Shown piece by piece: positions 32,201-44,360 of a stretch of 64,000 nucleotides of DNA. This DNA is from Tetraselmis striata. Lineage: Eukaryota > Chlorophyta > Chlorodendrophyceae > Chlorodendrales > Chlorodendraceae. The position numbers were made by a program, and so were the translations under genes. The stretch spans positions 1 to 64,000 of the forward strand of contig VCJN01002141.1 in the NCBI GenBank assembly GCA_006384855.1, in the 5' to 3' direction. The notes under the pieces are model-generated. The model was not told the origin of the DNA. It saw only the letters and a list, made by a program, of their open reading frames with translations, and ran no database searches. Within the stretch, counting starts at the first letter, position 1. Each line of letters opens with the position of its first letter.

Positions 32201-35200
32201 CTAGGTGAGGGCGGTGTGGAAGTCGCTACGGCATGGGCCCGCCCGGGGGGTGCGGGCGGGGGCGCCGCCCTCCGCCTCGGCAATCATGTAGTCCAGGAAC
32301 TTGATGACCTGGCGGCGCCACGGGGACAAGGGGGGGGGGGGGGGGGGGGGGAGGGGGGAGACCCTCAACAACCGCAGCCATGGAAGATGCGTGCGACTCG
32401 GCACACAGTGCGTGTGGGCATACGACTTGGGTGTGGCCTCTTCCGCTCTCCTCTCGGCACCAACCTCAACAGTCACAGCGTAGCACATCACATGTAGTGC
32501 GCGCCATTCGACTGGGTTTGAGGGTCAGAATAGTGGTAAATTGTTCTGACACCGAATCACCGGATATCCGTGTACATTTCGTGGTGTATCCTGAAACGTT
32601 TCCAGATCTGTCCGAGTACTTTTTCCTCTCTTTGCGCCGCATGGGGGGGGGGGGGGGGGGCAACGGCGCCCCGCACACGGCGGTGCGGCTCCATGACAAC
32701 GACGACGGAGTTCTACATTGCTACGGGCCCGACATTCAAGCCTCTCCTCCCCGCCCGCCAGCGGAATGGTACACGCAAACCATATATGGAATGCCAGGCA
32801 AGGCAAACATACGGGCTACTCACATAGAATATAAACGCTAGGGGGGGGGGGGGGGGGGACAACATTGGTGGGCGGTTGATGGGCTTTTCCCACCAACAAG
32901 AATGCAGCGGACCCAAAGCGTGGTTACAGCAGCAATCCAAAGTACCGACCAACGTCAGTTCATGTTCGTGTGGCTGTGTGCATGCATGCATGCATGCGTG
33001 GGGGTGGGCATGGGGGCAGGGGTGTGGGTGGGGTAAGGGGGTGAGGGTGGGGATGGGGTAAGGGGGTGAGGGTGGGGATGGAAGTGTGGATGTAGGTGGG
33101 GGTGGGGGTGTGAGTGGTGGTGCGGATGAGGGTGGGGATGGAAGTGTGGATGTGGGTGAGGGTGGGGGTGGGGATGCGTGGGGGTGAGGGTGGGGGTGTG
33201 GATGGAAGTGTGGGTGGTGGTGGAGCTGTGTGTGATTTGTCTTGCGCGATGCGGGGGGGCGCCAGGGGTGGGAGTCAGAGGCGCCTCACCTCGTGGCAGC
33301 TAGGGCGCTTGAGGGGCTCCGTCGCCCAACACTTTTCGATGAGACGAGCGAGGTCAGGCGGGCAGTCCTGTGGGAGGGGCGGCCGCTCCCCGTTGACGCG
33401 CACCGCAAAGACGACCTGCGCCCCAGGAAGCCCTTCGTCAACGGGGGATCGGGGATTCCGCCCAGCTACTACTAATTAGCTTATACCGGTTAAACCCATC
33501 GGCTTATACTAATTACGTGTTGTAACTGGTTAAATTACATGCGGTTACCAGCACCATACATAATACATGGTACGGTGTACATTATTTGAGTACCCTGCCA
33601 CGATGTCGAGTGTGGACATTAACAACAACCTTCCCAAGCAGTCACAACACATCGAAATAACACACAACCCACTGCTGAGTGGGCATGTGGACATGCATGC
33701 CATGAGGTGCACCCAACTGCGGTATGCGCCCAGTGAGTTTGCTGCGGATAGAAATCAACCAGAGCAAATGACGCTCTGTGAGGTGCACCGGGTTACCACC
33801 TGTACCACGCTGGCGCTCAGAGACTAAGGGGCACGCATAGATGTGTGGGTCGGAGGACGGGTTTGGGACGGGGTTGGGATGGGATGAGGGTGAGGGTGAG
33901 GGTGGCCATGGGGATGCGGGTGTGGGGGTGGGTGGGGCTGGGGATGGGTGGGGTTGGGGGTTGGGGTGGTTGTCGGTGCGGGGATGAGATGGGAATGGGG
34001 TTGGGTATGCGGATGGGGACGGGAATGGGGGGGGGGGGGGGGGTGAGTGTTGTTGTGGGAATAGAAGTGGGGGTGGGGATGGGAGTGGGGATGGGGTGGG
34101 AGTGGGGATGGGGGTGGGGATGGGATGGGAATGGGGCTTGGGGATGAGGATGTGGGGGTGGGTGGGGCTGGGGATGGGGATGGGAATGGGGGTGGGGATG
34201 GAGACGGGGATGGGGATGGGGGCGTGCTGCACCTGGACGGTCATGAAGCACTCGGGCCACGGGCGCTGCCGCGTGTAGCACTCGTACATGATCATGGCCA
34301 AGCTGTATACGTCCACCTGGAGGCCCGCCAGCATAATATCAGATTGCATGGCAGGAGGAGCGAGATGATCTCGCCGGATGGCATCATTGCTGGCGGATTG
34401 CCTAATCTTGCAGATCATGCCCTGTTATTACCGGGACCGATTTAATCGGCATTTACACAGAAAATAGCTGACCGGCTACGAGGAACATGCACGTGCGTGC
34501 TCAAGGACCGAGCCCTAGGCGGGCATCGTGGATAACAGGTCGTGGAGTACATAAACTACGGAGTAAAGCATCGTGATGCTTCCCCATATGTCCGGGTTAA
34601 AAGCACATTTGAAACCATTTCCACCCATGGCACGCCGAGTAAGCATTCACCGATGAACCGCCATGCAGTGGTTGCAGTGGATGCTGGGAGTCGGTCGCAT
34701 GGTGGGGTGGCGCACACCTTCTCCGTCACTTTTGCGCCGCCATCAAACATCTCTGGAGCCTGTCATTGGTGGAGATCGCAGAGGTGAGTGAAACCCACAT
34801 CGTAGGGGCGGGGCAGGGCGGGGGATGGGGGATAGGGCGGGGGGGGAGCAGGGGGTGAGCAGAGTAATGGGGGAGGGGGGGGGGATGTGTGGGGGGCGGT
34901 CAGGCAGGTGGGGTGCCCATGCGCACGAAACAACCAGGCATGCTCTGGCAGCAATTGTACCATGTAGAGCGGCGTGCCGCCGACCTCGGTGGTCAGGAGG
35001 TAGCTCCTCATGATGTCCTTATGGCGGCTCAGCCCAAAGTCGATGACTGCAGACCACAGCGCGCTGCGTCACGTGGAGCCGGCAATGTGTGAAGCGAAGA
35101 GAGGGGGGGAGGGAGGGGGGGGCATGCCAGGATTGTCGCTGGGGCAGGGAGCGGAGGCCCCTAGGGCAGGGGGGGGAGTGCTCACGCTTGGCGCGCCCGT

Positions 35201-35216
35201 CGGCGTCCAGGAGGAT

Positions 35217-35247
<31 letters not shown>

Positions 35248-38200
35248 GTGGGGTGCAGGTACGCCAGGCCCTCCGCGATGTCGCGCCCCAGGCGAAGGAC
35301 CTGGAGGTAGCTCAGCGGCGCGGCGCCGCTGCGGGGGGCACGGGAAGGGGGATGACACAGGATGCGGGGGTTGGCATGCCGGGCGCGAGGGCGACATCGC
35401 GCCGTTAAAGTAATAATGTCGGTGCGTCATTATTTAAAGCTTACATTGAAATTAATAAGATTATTAAGATTACAATTACTACGACTCTGTTCCGATTTTT
35501 GTAATTTTCGCTCAAGAACCCTAATTATTATCTTAAGCCTCCAGCTGGGTCTGCCTGCAATCTACAGGTGCCAACGCGCTGTAAAGGACACTGCGAAAAA
35601 AGACCTGCCCTGCCTGCCAGATGATAGTTGTGGACGAAAAAGTACCGGACCTATGGCGAATGTTTGCATGGGTTGCATGCAAGCCCAACTCGAGGCTTAT
35701 GATAAGGGTTCTTATAGGTGCGTTTGGGTTCTGTCGATGCAATAACTAAAGGGTTCCGACGCACCTATGATAAGAGGCGCCCGGGAAAATAAGCCTCCAT
35801 CTGGGCTTGCATGCAACCCATAAGCACATTTGCTATAGTTCTGCTATAGTTTCGTCTATATAGTATACGAAGGCAAGCAGCAGATGGTCGTCTTACTTGT
35901 GGTGATTGCTGTACCGCGATGGTGCCGGTGCCGATATTGCATCATTATCGACACACGCGCGATTTACTCTAGCACACCCCCCCACATAAGTACGGGTTTC
36001 GGGTCTTAAAACCAATACGTTTATAACTGATTACCGCTCTTGAATCCAGATTATGCGAAAAAGGGGGCTAGGATTTGTGTGGAGGGGTGTACTTGGCGCC
36101 CCACATTTGCAGAAGGGCAAGGGCGCCCGGCCGCGTGAAAGTGCTCCGAACCGCTGATGCGGCCTACCTGCCGTAAATGCGCGCCTCCAGGGAGCCGCCA
36201 GGGATGTACTCCTGCACGATGCAGCACTTGGGGGCGCGCAGGCGCGCACCGTACCTGCCGGGCACACGGAGCATGTCAGCAACGCGGTGGACCCGCCAGT
36301 GACGGGCGCCTGAGCATACAGGCGCAGTGCGGTGTGGTTGGGGCCATGCCAGCCGCATGACACGCTCACTCACAGCTTGACAATGCGGTCGCAGCCGTCG
36401 CATCTCATCATCAGCTCGATCTCCTTCTGGAAGGATGCCCTGAGCGCCGCCCCCCCGCCCTGCAGGTGGGCACCGGAGGGCATCAGGCGGTGCGGGTAAC
36501 CCCTCACAGTGTGTGCCTCCTCGCCGCGTGCCGGGCACCGCACCTTGAAGGTACTGTTCGGCACCTTCACCGCTGCGGCGCCCACTTGGGGCTCTCAATC
36601 CTCAGCACGCTGCCAAAGGCACCTGCCGGCAGTCATTGAGGGGGGGGGCACAGCGAGTACGGGTGCCGACTCGATATTAATAAGCACACTTCGAGGAAGT
36701 GCCCGCCCTGCTCACCAGCGGTCACATGTAGATGAAACTATATCGGTCCTCATGATTATTTGGAAGTGTGTGTGTGTGTGTGGGGGGGGGGGGGGGGCAC
36801 CTTCGCCGAGGCGCTCCACCACGTACGGCTTCACGTCGGCCGCCCAGTCCACCTCGGGGCACCCTGCGATTCCGCCGCCCCGGGAAACGGATAGGCCGCG
36901 GCGGAGCGGCGCCAGTGGGGGCGAGGCCGGCAGCGGGAGTGGCAGCGGCAGCAGGGGCAAACCGCCTGCCTCGCCAAGGCCCTGCGGGGACAGCCGCCAC
37001 GGCGGGCCGCTGCTGCGCGGGGCTTTTGTACTAGGTGGAGTGGTGGCCTTGCCGGGGGTGCCGGAGACGACCAACGCCAGACGCGCCAGCTGCAGCGACA
37101 GCGAGATGGAGGTCGCCGCAAGCAGGCCTGGGGGGCCGCGGCGTGCTCAGTATCGAATCGCGGGGCGAACGTTCAGCTCGCCAGTCTATTAGGATGCAAG
37201 TGCGGCAATTAGAATAGAATAGAAAGAGAATGGAAAATGTCTTGATAGCATGCGTTTTTTGAAAGAAATCTGACAGATACATCTTTCGATTGCAAATTGA
37301 TGACACATAGCACTATTAGGGACATTGTTTGATTGTGTATTTCCAGTTCAGTCAGGAAATGTTTACGCACATGGTTTTAAATAGATAGCAATACTGGATG
37401 AATGCAGACCGATGTACGGCGATGAGACCACGATAACGATTCCTACATAGGCAGTGTAAGTACGATGAGTGCAGCGCGCGTATAATATATTGTCCCGGTA
37501 GTAGCAGTACTCGAGCATCCAGGTTCATTACAAGCGGTTTAGGGTGGCGGAAGGGTTGTACAATTTAAGCACGGCCAGGCACCGCCGTTTAAAATTCATT
37601 GCCACCTATACACGCGGTAGTCATCATTAATTCCAAGGCAGACTTCTCCACACTACAGAACGGCGCGCCCTATAGGAACCCTTCTTATCAGCCTCAAATT
37701 GGGCTTGCATGCTACCTGTAAGAGCATTTGCTATAGATAGTTCCGCTATAGTTTCGTCTACATCAGACCTCTGGCACGCACGATGATCTCTCTTTTTCAG
37801 TGCTCTTATTCCCGTGCTGGCACCCGTTCTTGAAGGTGGCTGCCTTTTATTACTCGAGTAGTATCATATATGGAGGCGTGATTTCAAAACCATTTCTGTG
37901 CCATGAATGTCAGAGATTATTTGGTTGTCTAGCTAGCAGATATCATCATCATTTATCAGCAGCGTCAAAACATCCCCAGGAACCCGGCAGTGGATATTGC
38001 CCCCCCCCCCCCCCCCCCCCCTCCTCCCCCCCCACACACCCCCGCCCGGCGCCAGCAAACCTGGTGCTGCAGCCCAACCGGGGGCGCCCGAAGTTGTCAC
38101 AAACTCAACAAGTCGGCACCCGTTTGGTCGTTGTTGCGAAGATCGTTTCTATACTCCAAATTCTAAGTCGTGGAAGCGGTGCTCGCTCGGCTGCTGAGCT

Positions 38201-41200
38201 GACCCTGCTCTCTGCCAAGCCCCCTTCATATTGAGCGCCTCCAATCTGTCCCTAAAAGTGAGGAGACTGAAATTGCAGGCCGAGTCTTGGGGAGCCGACC
38301 TCGCGGATGGCATCACGCTCGCTTACCGTCACGCTTAAGAGGGTGAAGCAGCGGTGGAGATCATCGAATTGGCCTATCCGGACATGCAAGCTCAGCCGTT
38401 GCACTTGAGCATGTGCGACCGTGTTGACACCGGCGTACCGTCCACAAAGTTCACAAACACCCTTTGGACACCAAAGTGTGGTCAAACACGCGCTGTGTAC
38501 CGGTTTGCCGTGACTATGCATAGCGGGGAACGTCTGTTAGGTGTGTCCAGCGCATACCGGCACAGCAGACTGTGCGGGCACAGCCAAGCAGTGCTGCGAT
38601 GTCCCGTATCGTCCGCGGCATGCCGGCGGAGGCAGCAGGAAGCATCGGGCGAGTCGGGCCAACTATCGGAACCCGCCACCTTATCACCGATCCGCGTGTC
38701 CTATTGGACGACCGCTGTCTTTGACAACGCGTACCGGTGCTCACCCTCCAGGCCTGCGTAGAGGCTTTTTGACCATGGCCGGCTCCCTCATGACCGGACA
38801 GTCCCTGGTGTCTAAAAGCCACGACAAGGCAAGCCGGTCTATGCGAGCATCCAGAATGCGGGGGAGGGATATCAGCGAGGTGAGCTCACCTTGAACTTCA
38901 GGTGGCGACGTGCACGCTTTCACTTTGAGTGGCCCCGCCCCGCTTGGGGACGCGTTGCCTGCGCCACAGAGCCGACGACAACAAAAGTAGTCGGTCAATC
39001 TGCGATCAACCCCAGCGCGGCTCGGCGTACTTTTGACGCACAGCAGCTTACGGGGGGTGGCGGGGGGTGGTCAGCCTGGCACAGGGCGCGGCCAGACTGG
39101 CACCTGCGGAGGTGAAAGCGCTGGCGTCGCTCTGCCAGCTGGGCACCGCGCGGCTGCTGACAGACAGCGCCCGCCGCAGCCCCGGCGCTGACCCGTGCTG
39201 CCCCCCACCGGCGCCGCTCCGAGTTGCGCGGCGTCGACTGCGGACCCACAGCCCAAAAAGAAGCACCGCAAGCAGCGCTGCCACGCCGCCCAGGATGGCC
39301 GCCAGCAGCACCGCCAGATCTGGCGCGCCCTGCCCTGCGCTGCGCTGCCCCCCGAGGTGCGCAGGCAGCGGCGGCAGCTTTGCGTCAGCGCCCTCCCCTT
39401 GCAACGGCTTGCTCTCCTCGTCGATCTCGCCTGTGTGGTCCGCAGGAGGCACCGGCAGCCTGCCGCCACCGCCTCCCACCCCGCTTTTGCCACGGCCGCC
39501 CACCTCCTCTTCCTCCTCTTCTTCCTCACACGGGGGCAGCTGCCCGTGCAGCCGCACCCCGGCGTCGCTGCAGCTGCGGCCGAGAAGGGTGTGGCCCACC
39601 TCGGCCAGGCAACCCCAGGCAAAGCCGTCGTAGCGGCCGCACAGCCCCGCATTCCCGGCCAGCGCCCTGGTGGGCGGCAAAAGCACTCTTAGCCAGCCTT
39701 GGTACCGCTACGCCTGCAGCGGTGGGCCCACCGCTTCCCCTGATGGAGGAGGTTCCGCTGCATATCACGCGAAAATACCGAAGCGCTGCGTGCTGGGATT
39801 CCGTGCTGGTTGTGTGCCTGTATGGTGTAATAATGGTAGGATTAATGTGGGGAGCACCTGCCAATATGTATACACATGTATATATATGTATATATGTGTA
39901 CATGTATATATATATATGTACATATTTGTATATACATATATACATGTACACACACACAGACACAGACACAGACACATACATATATATATATATATTCTAT
40001 ATGTATGTATATGTACATGTAAATGCATGTACATATATGAATGTATATGTGCGTGTATGTATGTGCTCTTGCAGGGTGTTAATGTTTGTGAGTCTGCTTA
40101 AGTCACACAGAGCTGAAGCGAGGGCTAGATGGAAGGTCATGTTTCGGTGGTAAATGAACACCGACACGCTGCCCCAGAGGAAGCTACTTATAAGCTGTCT
40201 ATTTAGGGTATTGGAATTCATTTATTGGCTATCGACAAGGTGCGCAACCATGATGGAAGATATACCCACGTGGTTGCAGCGCTCTTATCCTATCTGAGTC
40301 TGCAGTCTTTGTCCCTGTCTTTGTATGACATTAAGCATCGGTATGTCTGCCGAGCATGCACGGCACTTATGGGGGCGTGGCAAGTGCGCAACAAGGCTGG
40401 CGTCCCAAGCTGCCTTGTTGTTTAGAACGTGGTTTATGCAGGTTGCTTATACATACGGTGTATCTATACACATTGCATGCATACTGTACATCCACCGGTA
40501 GCAGACCGATGTGGACACAACACCAAGGAAGAGACTCCACGATAAGCCCTCAAGTGTAAAAGCAAGGTTGGGTAATGTGATCAGCGCATACATGTTCAGG
40601 AAGAGATTCGTTATTCCCGATAACCCTCAGGTAGCAGTATTATGGGGCTCGATTGAAGTGGGGGCGGGGGGGGGGGGGGGCGGAGGGAGCTCACAGCTCT
40701 TCGAAGCGGATGCTGGCCCAGCTGGCAGGAATGGAGCCATCCAGGTTGTTTCTGTCCATGCTGAGGTGGACAGTTAGCCCCTCCCACCCGAGCGCCCACT
40801 CTGGCGGCAGCGTCCCTACTAGCTGGTTGCGTTCCAGCTTGCTGCGGGCCCCACAGAGGCGGAGGGAGGTTAGCTGCAGGACAGATAGGGGTCTCTGGGT
40901 GGGAAAGATGAATTCAGTGACCTCGCTCTCATCACCCGCTCGGATTGTTTGGGGGGGGGGGGGGGGGCGGGCGTACAGATCAAGCTCGTCGACCCGGCTG
41001 CCTAGGCTGCTCCACTCGGGAGGGAGTGTCCCCGTGAAGTGGTTCTGTCGTAGGTATAGGTCCGTCGTGAAAAGGAGGCTGCTAAACGCCACCGGGCAGC
41101 GTCCCCACCAGCCCCATGCCCCGCAGGTCACTGCGCAGCGTGCCGCCGCAGGTGGTCAGCCCCGGGGCGTGCTGGGCAGTAGCTGTCATGATCGGGGCAC

Positions 41201-42231
41201 ACAGCAACACTCGTCAGGGCGGTCACATCTTCTCGGCGTGCTGCGGCCCCCGCTCGCAGCGCGTCACTCCGCGCGCGTCGTCGTATCCGATGTCCTCTTG
41301 CCAGTTGCAGATGTCCTCCGCGGCATCCCACCTGCATCACAAAACAGAATTAAACATTTGCCCATATTCAGACAGATAAAGTGCACAAAGTGCACATCTA
41401 TCTGACATATCACAGCACCATCTCCGCTTCGATTATTTGAACCCTGCTTTCAGTCCTATCATCACAGATGTGCCGATAAAGACTGCATATTTAACATAAT
41501 ACAACAATATAACTACACCAATATCAGACACTCCAGGAAGGCCCGCCTCCCCAGCGGACCGACCATTGCCACTGCGCAATTACACGAGGGCGGTCGCCAC
41601 AGGATGTTACATCCTGCGCATAACAAGATAGAGGGGGGGGGGGGGGGGGTATCTCGCTGAGAACGGCGCCGCCATCCGATGCACACCAGATGGTAAGGCA
41701 CAGAGGTGTGCTAATACGCGAAGCGTAAATGGTTGTGTGGTGTGTCACTTTGTGCATGTTCTGCATGTATAAGCAAGTGCAAACGTTTTATTTTGTTATT
41801 TGTTGAGTATATCGCTTTAATACATCCCGGAGTCGTTCCCAAATCCCAGCAGATGCGCGAATCACTTGGATTGGGTGTTGTCAAATTAATACCCCGTTAT
41901 ATTTTATCAAAGTAAGCGTAAACTTCCCTCAACCTACATCCCAAAATGTGGGCGGAGGAGGGCTGTGAGAGTGGTGCGCTTGGCGAGATGGGGCGTGCGG
42001 TGACGTTGGCGGGGCTCACTTCCGGAAGATGGGGCCATCTGCGCAGCCCAGGCTAGTGCAGTTCTGGGGGAGAGTGGCCTTGAAAGCTAGCAGGGTGTCC
42101 CGGTCAGTGTCTCGCGCTCCCGGCAGCCCGGCGCCCTGCAGCAGCTCGCGGCGCCCCCCCCAGCCTGAGCGCAGGGCGCCATGCCGCGGCAGGAACTGGA
42201 GAAGCATGAGCAGCCCTAGAAGCCGAGGCAT
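32201..42231 (-). CDS. Leucine-rich-repeat receptor-like protein kinase (15 exons, two frame breaks)
   Basis: Exons in coding order: 42231-42020, 41331-41227, about 41171-40977, 40841-40695, 39666-39104, 37127-36801, 36622-36544, 36459-36374, 36254-36168, 35328-35186, 35046-34961, 34759-34718, 34316-34233, 33415-33290, 32308-32201 (stop TAG). Order of parts: signal peptide ([15 protein letters not shown]); LRR N-terminal cap ([26 protein letters not shown]); four LRRs ([39 protein letters not shown], plus a first degenerate one); GNAGLCGRY; an acidic run; a transmembrane helix ([20 protein letters not shown]) with a basic stop; a juxtamembrane stretch; then the kinase. Kinase landmarks: LGEGAFGSV, AAVKVP lysine, QKEIELM glutamate, [42 protein letters not shown] and [14 protein letters not shown]. 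All catalytic residues are present. The style is tyrosine-kinase-like (TKL). Frame breaks: near 36585 (one base short) and near 41048 (one base extra). The exon 2/3 boundary is uncertain. It should sense an extracellular cue at the plasma membrane; the ligand is unknown. Confidence 0.85.
33000..33235. repeat. GGGGTG/GGGATG-rich tract, intronic
   Basis: Irregular repeats of gggtgggg and ggggatgg on the plus strand, in the intron between the last two exons of the receptor kinase. The transcribed RNA of that gene is C-rich here, and the plus strand could form G-quadruplexes. Confidence 0.85.
33855..34222. repeat. GGGGATG-rich minisatellite, intronic
   Basis: Dense ggggatggg and gggtgggg units with an internal G homopolymer near 34028-34042. 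It ends about 10 bases from the 3' edge of the kinase exon 34316-34233, so on the sense strand the intron begins almost at once with CCCCATCC repeats. Confidence 0.9.
35673..35817. mobile_element. Foldback (palindromic) element in a receptor-kinase intron
   Basis: ttgcatgcaagcccaactcg (35673) is the reverse complement of the sequence ending gggcttgcatgcaa (35817), giving inverted arms of about 28 bp around a ~90-bp core. Half copies with the same flank (catttgctatag, tagtttcgtcta) occur at 37680-37765, and a related piece lies near 9765. This fits a small foldback or MITE-type element. Confidence 0.6.
38240..38999 (-). pseudogene. Decayed mobile-element fragment inside the largest receptor-kinase intron
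   Basis: Minus-strand reading gives protein-like pieces in several frames: [17 protein letters not shown] and [15 protein letters not shown] (38998-38800), then [16 protein letters not shown] (about 38630), which looks like a helix-turn-helix, then [20 protein letters not shown] (about 38370). No frame is intact and no splice signals link them. The insertion explains why this intron (37128-39103) is so long. The assignment is tentative. Confidence 0.35.
39860..40065. repeat. TA/TG/CA-rich simple repeat, intronic
   Basis: Interleaved tatatatg, acatatat and acacagac runs in the receptor-kinase intron between 39666 and 40695. Low complexity only. Confidence 0.85.
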
Positions 42232-43905
42232 CAATCGGTGACGCGGGAGGCGGATCTGTTGGCGGCGATTGCTGGTCGTCCGCTGTGTTAGGTTTGGAAG
42301 GCGGCAGTTCGATCGCCCCGTAGCGTGTCGAGTCAGGGTGCGTCCGCCGGTTGGGACGCGCGACGACATTCCGAAACACGCCATCCGCTTGGTCGCGCAC
42401 GGCAGCCGGTAGTCGCTACAGCTCCTCCTTTCGGGGAGGCGGAGTTCTGCTGCCGTCGATTGGCGGTCGTAGGGCAAAGATGCCCTGCGCTGAAACCCCG
42501 TCGTGACGGTGTCTTGCTCTTATTCCGACTCGCTAGATACAGGTGGAGTCACCACCGCAGCAGGTAATGGTAGTGGGATGGCGACGAAATGGACTCGACG
42601 TATAATAATAAACTCAGCACTACTGGTACGGTACCAACCGGTACTCGTCGCGTCGTTGCCGCCGCGATCGTCATCGTTCGTGTTATATTATTCCCAGTGC
42701 GCAATCATACCCGTACCCGCAGCGCTACTGGTTTTCTTTCGTCATCGCGCCGCGCGCAGCCGCGCCAGCACGCCGCCCCCGACGGGCGCGGACGACTGCG
42801 AGCAGGTAAACCCTGCTACGATCGTACCGGTACAGGACTGCTGATGGCACGCACCGCCACTGAATAAACCTGAATAAACACCAAAAGTAAACGGGTACTG
42901 ACCGGGCACTCATGTAGATCCAATCAATCGCGATCTGGTTGTGTCAAGTGTCACAGCTAAATCAGATATAGGAGATCAAGAACTACCATTAATTCGTCGC
43001 CTTAGGCCGATATGCGTAGCTAATACGCAATCGATGCGAAAAGGATTAGTAGTGGCCAAACTCAGGAAATCATCAGGAGCACGATTGTTTACTTTCGATG
43101 CGATACGGATCAGTAGTGGCCAAAATATAAGATAATATTATGGTTAGTAGCGACTATTATATGTCGAAAAAATTATAGTAGCATAAATCCGTAATTATAC
43201 AAGTACTGACCCGGCTGCTCTCGTCATCAGGCAGCTTTGTATTATTCATATTGGACATGCACGGTGACGATGCCGTGCTAGTGTGCTGCGAGTAGCTATA
43301 CAGTACTCGTAAATCCTAAACGCGTTGGAGAATAAATACGGTAGTACGACGATATATGAATATAAAATCACAACTGCTCGCGGCACCGACACCTGTCGTA
43401 GGATTATTACATTCGTAAGGCAGTACAGTATACAGTACACATTCTGGGGGAACCGGGCACGCAGGCGCCGCAGCACGTCGGTAGTATGACATGGATCACG
43501 GCTGCCATGCATCCAGACCACATGATTGAAGAAACATAACGAATCAATTGTATCAAAATCCCTGGGGGATGTACAACATGTGAACATGCCATGATGTCTC
43601 ATATCGAGCCGAATACAATCATGGCATTCCATGTCACGGTAGTTTTTGTACAATCAAACGCACACGCACCCACCCGCGCCCAAGCAACACACCCACGTAC
43701 CGTGCGGGGTAGCACCTACTTACTCATAATCACATAGGTACGATTGCATGCCACACCGGTGCGCGTGTTGCCATTGACTGTCGTGCCGTAGTTGCTTGCA
43801 GCGCGGCATCCCCTCCCCCTCGCCGCAAATAGTACGCAACGATGCAAGCACCGGCAAATCTGGCCACATACTGCGCGCACACACTCACGCATGCACGTAC
43901 GCACG

Positions 43906-43965
<60 letters not shown>

Positions 43966-44060
43966 CTGAAGCCAACATGTCGGCGCCCGCCACTACAAGG
44001 CAGCGGCCCAGCAGGAGCGGGGGATCTTGCTTTGGGTGCGGCAAGCCATACGGCACCACC
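42232..44060. other. 5' flank of the receptor kinase; no gene seen
   Basis: The upstream region of the receptor kinase, with short GC-rich and then AT-rich stretches (42940-43400). A small near-duplicate (agtagtggccaaa) occurs at 43049 and 43112. A (CA)n run lies at 43906-43962. No coding exon is supported. Confidence 0.4.
43906..43962 (+). repeat. (CA)n microsatellite
   Basis: About 27 AC dinucleotides, preceded by gcacgcacgc repeats. The open frames of His/Thr or Cys/Val through it are artefacts. Confidence 0.97.
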
Positions 44061-44360
44061 CCCACCTCCACGGGGTGGTTGTTGTTAACCCCTAAAACCC
44101 GTGCCCGCCTGGGTGTGCTGGCACATGGCTGAGCGGGGTGGTCGGCTGTGGCGAGTCCTGGGATCGTGCGATGACCGGAGGCCTACGTCGGGCTTTTCAA
44201 ATAATACCCGTGGTCCCGGTAGCGCATGTTGGCGCCGCCGGGCAGCGCCATGTACGGGACTGCTAGAAATAACTCATGTACGACCTCGGATGTGCGTCAA
44301 TCTCTCCGAGATCAGCCTACGGGTGGGAAAACGGGGTACGTACAACTCGACGGTCGGGGG
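44060..44360 (-). repeat. Dispersed repeat family, copy 1 (inverted)
   Basis: The reverse complement of this stretch (cccacccgtaggctgatctc, aggtcgtacatgagtt, gcgctaccgggacc, gtattatttgaaa) aligns with 45470-45720. It also includes the reverse complement of ggaggtgggggtg seen at 45731. Confidence 0.75.

Noticed and set aside
38354..38761. Plus-strand 135-residue open frame as a gene inside the receptor-kinase intron
   Set aside because: The minus strand of the same stretch reads more like decayed mobile-element protein, and no plus-strand splice or domain evidence supports it.
39048..40153. Plus-strand open frames of up to 309 residues
   Set aside because: They are antisense to the receptor-kinase exon carrying GNAGLCG and the transmembrane helix, then run into simple repeats.
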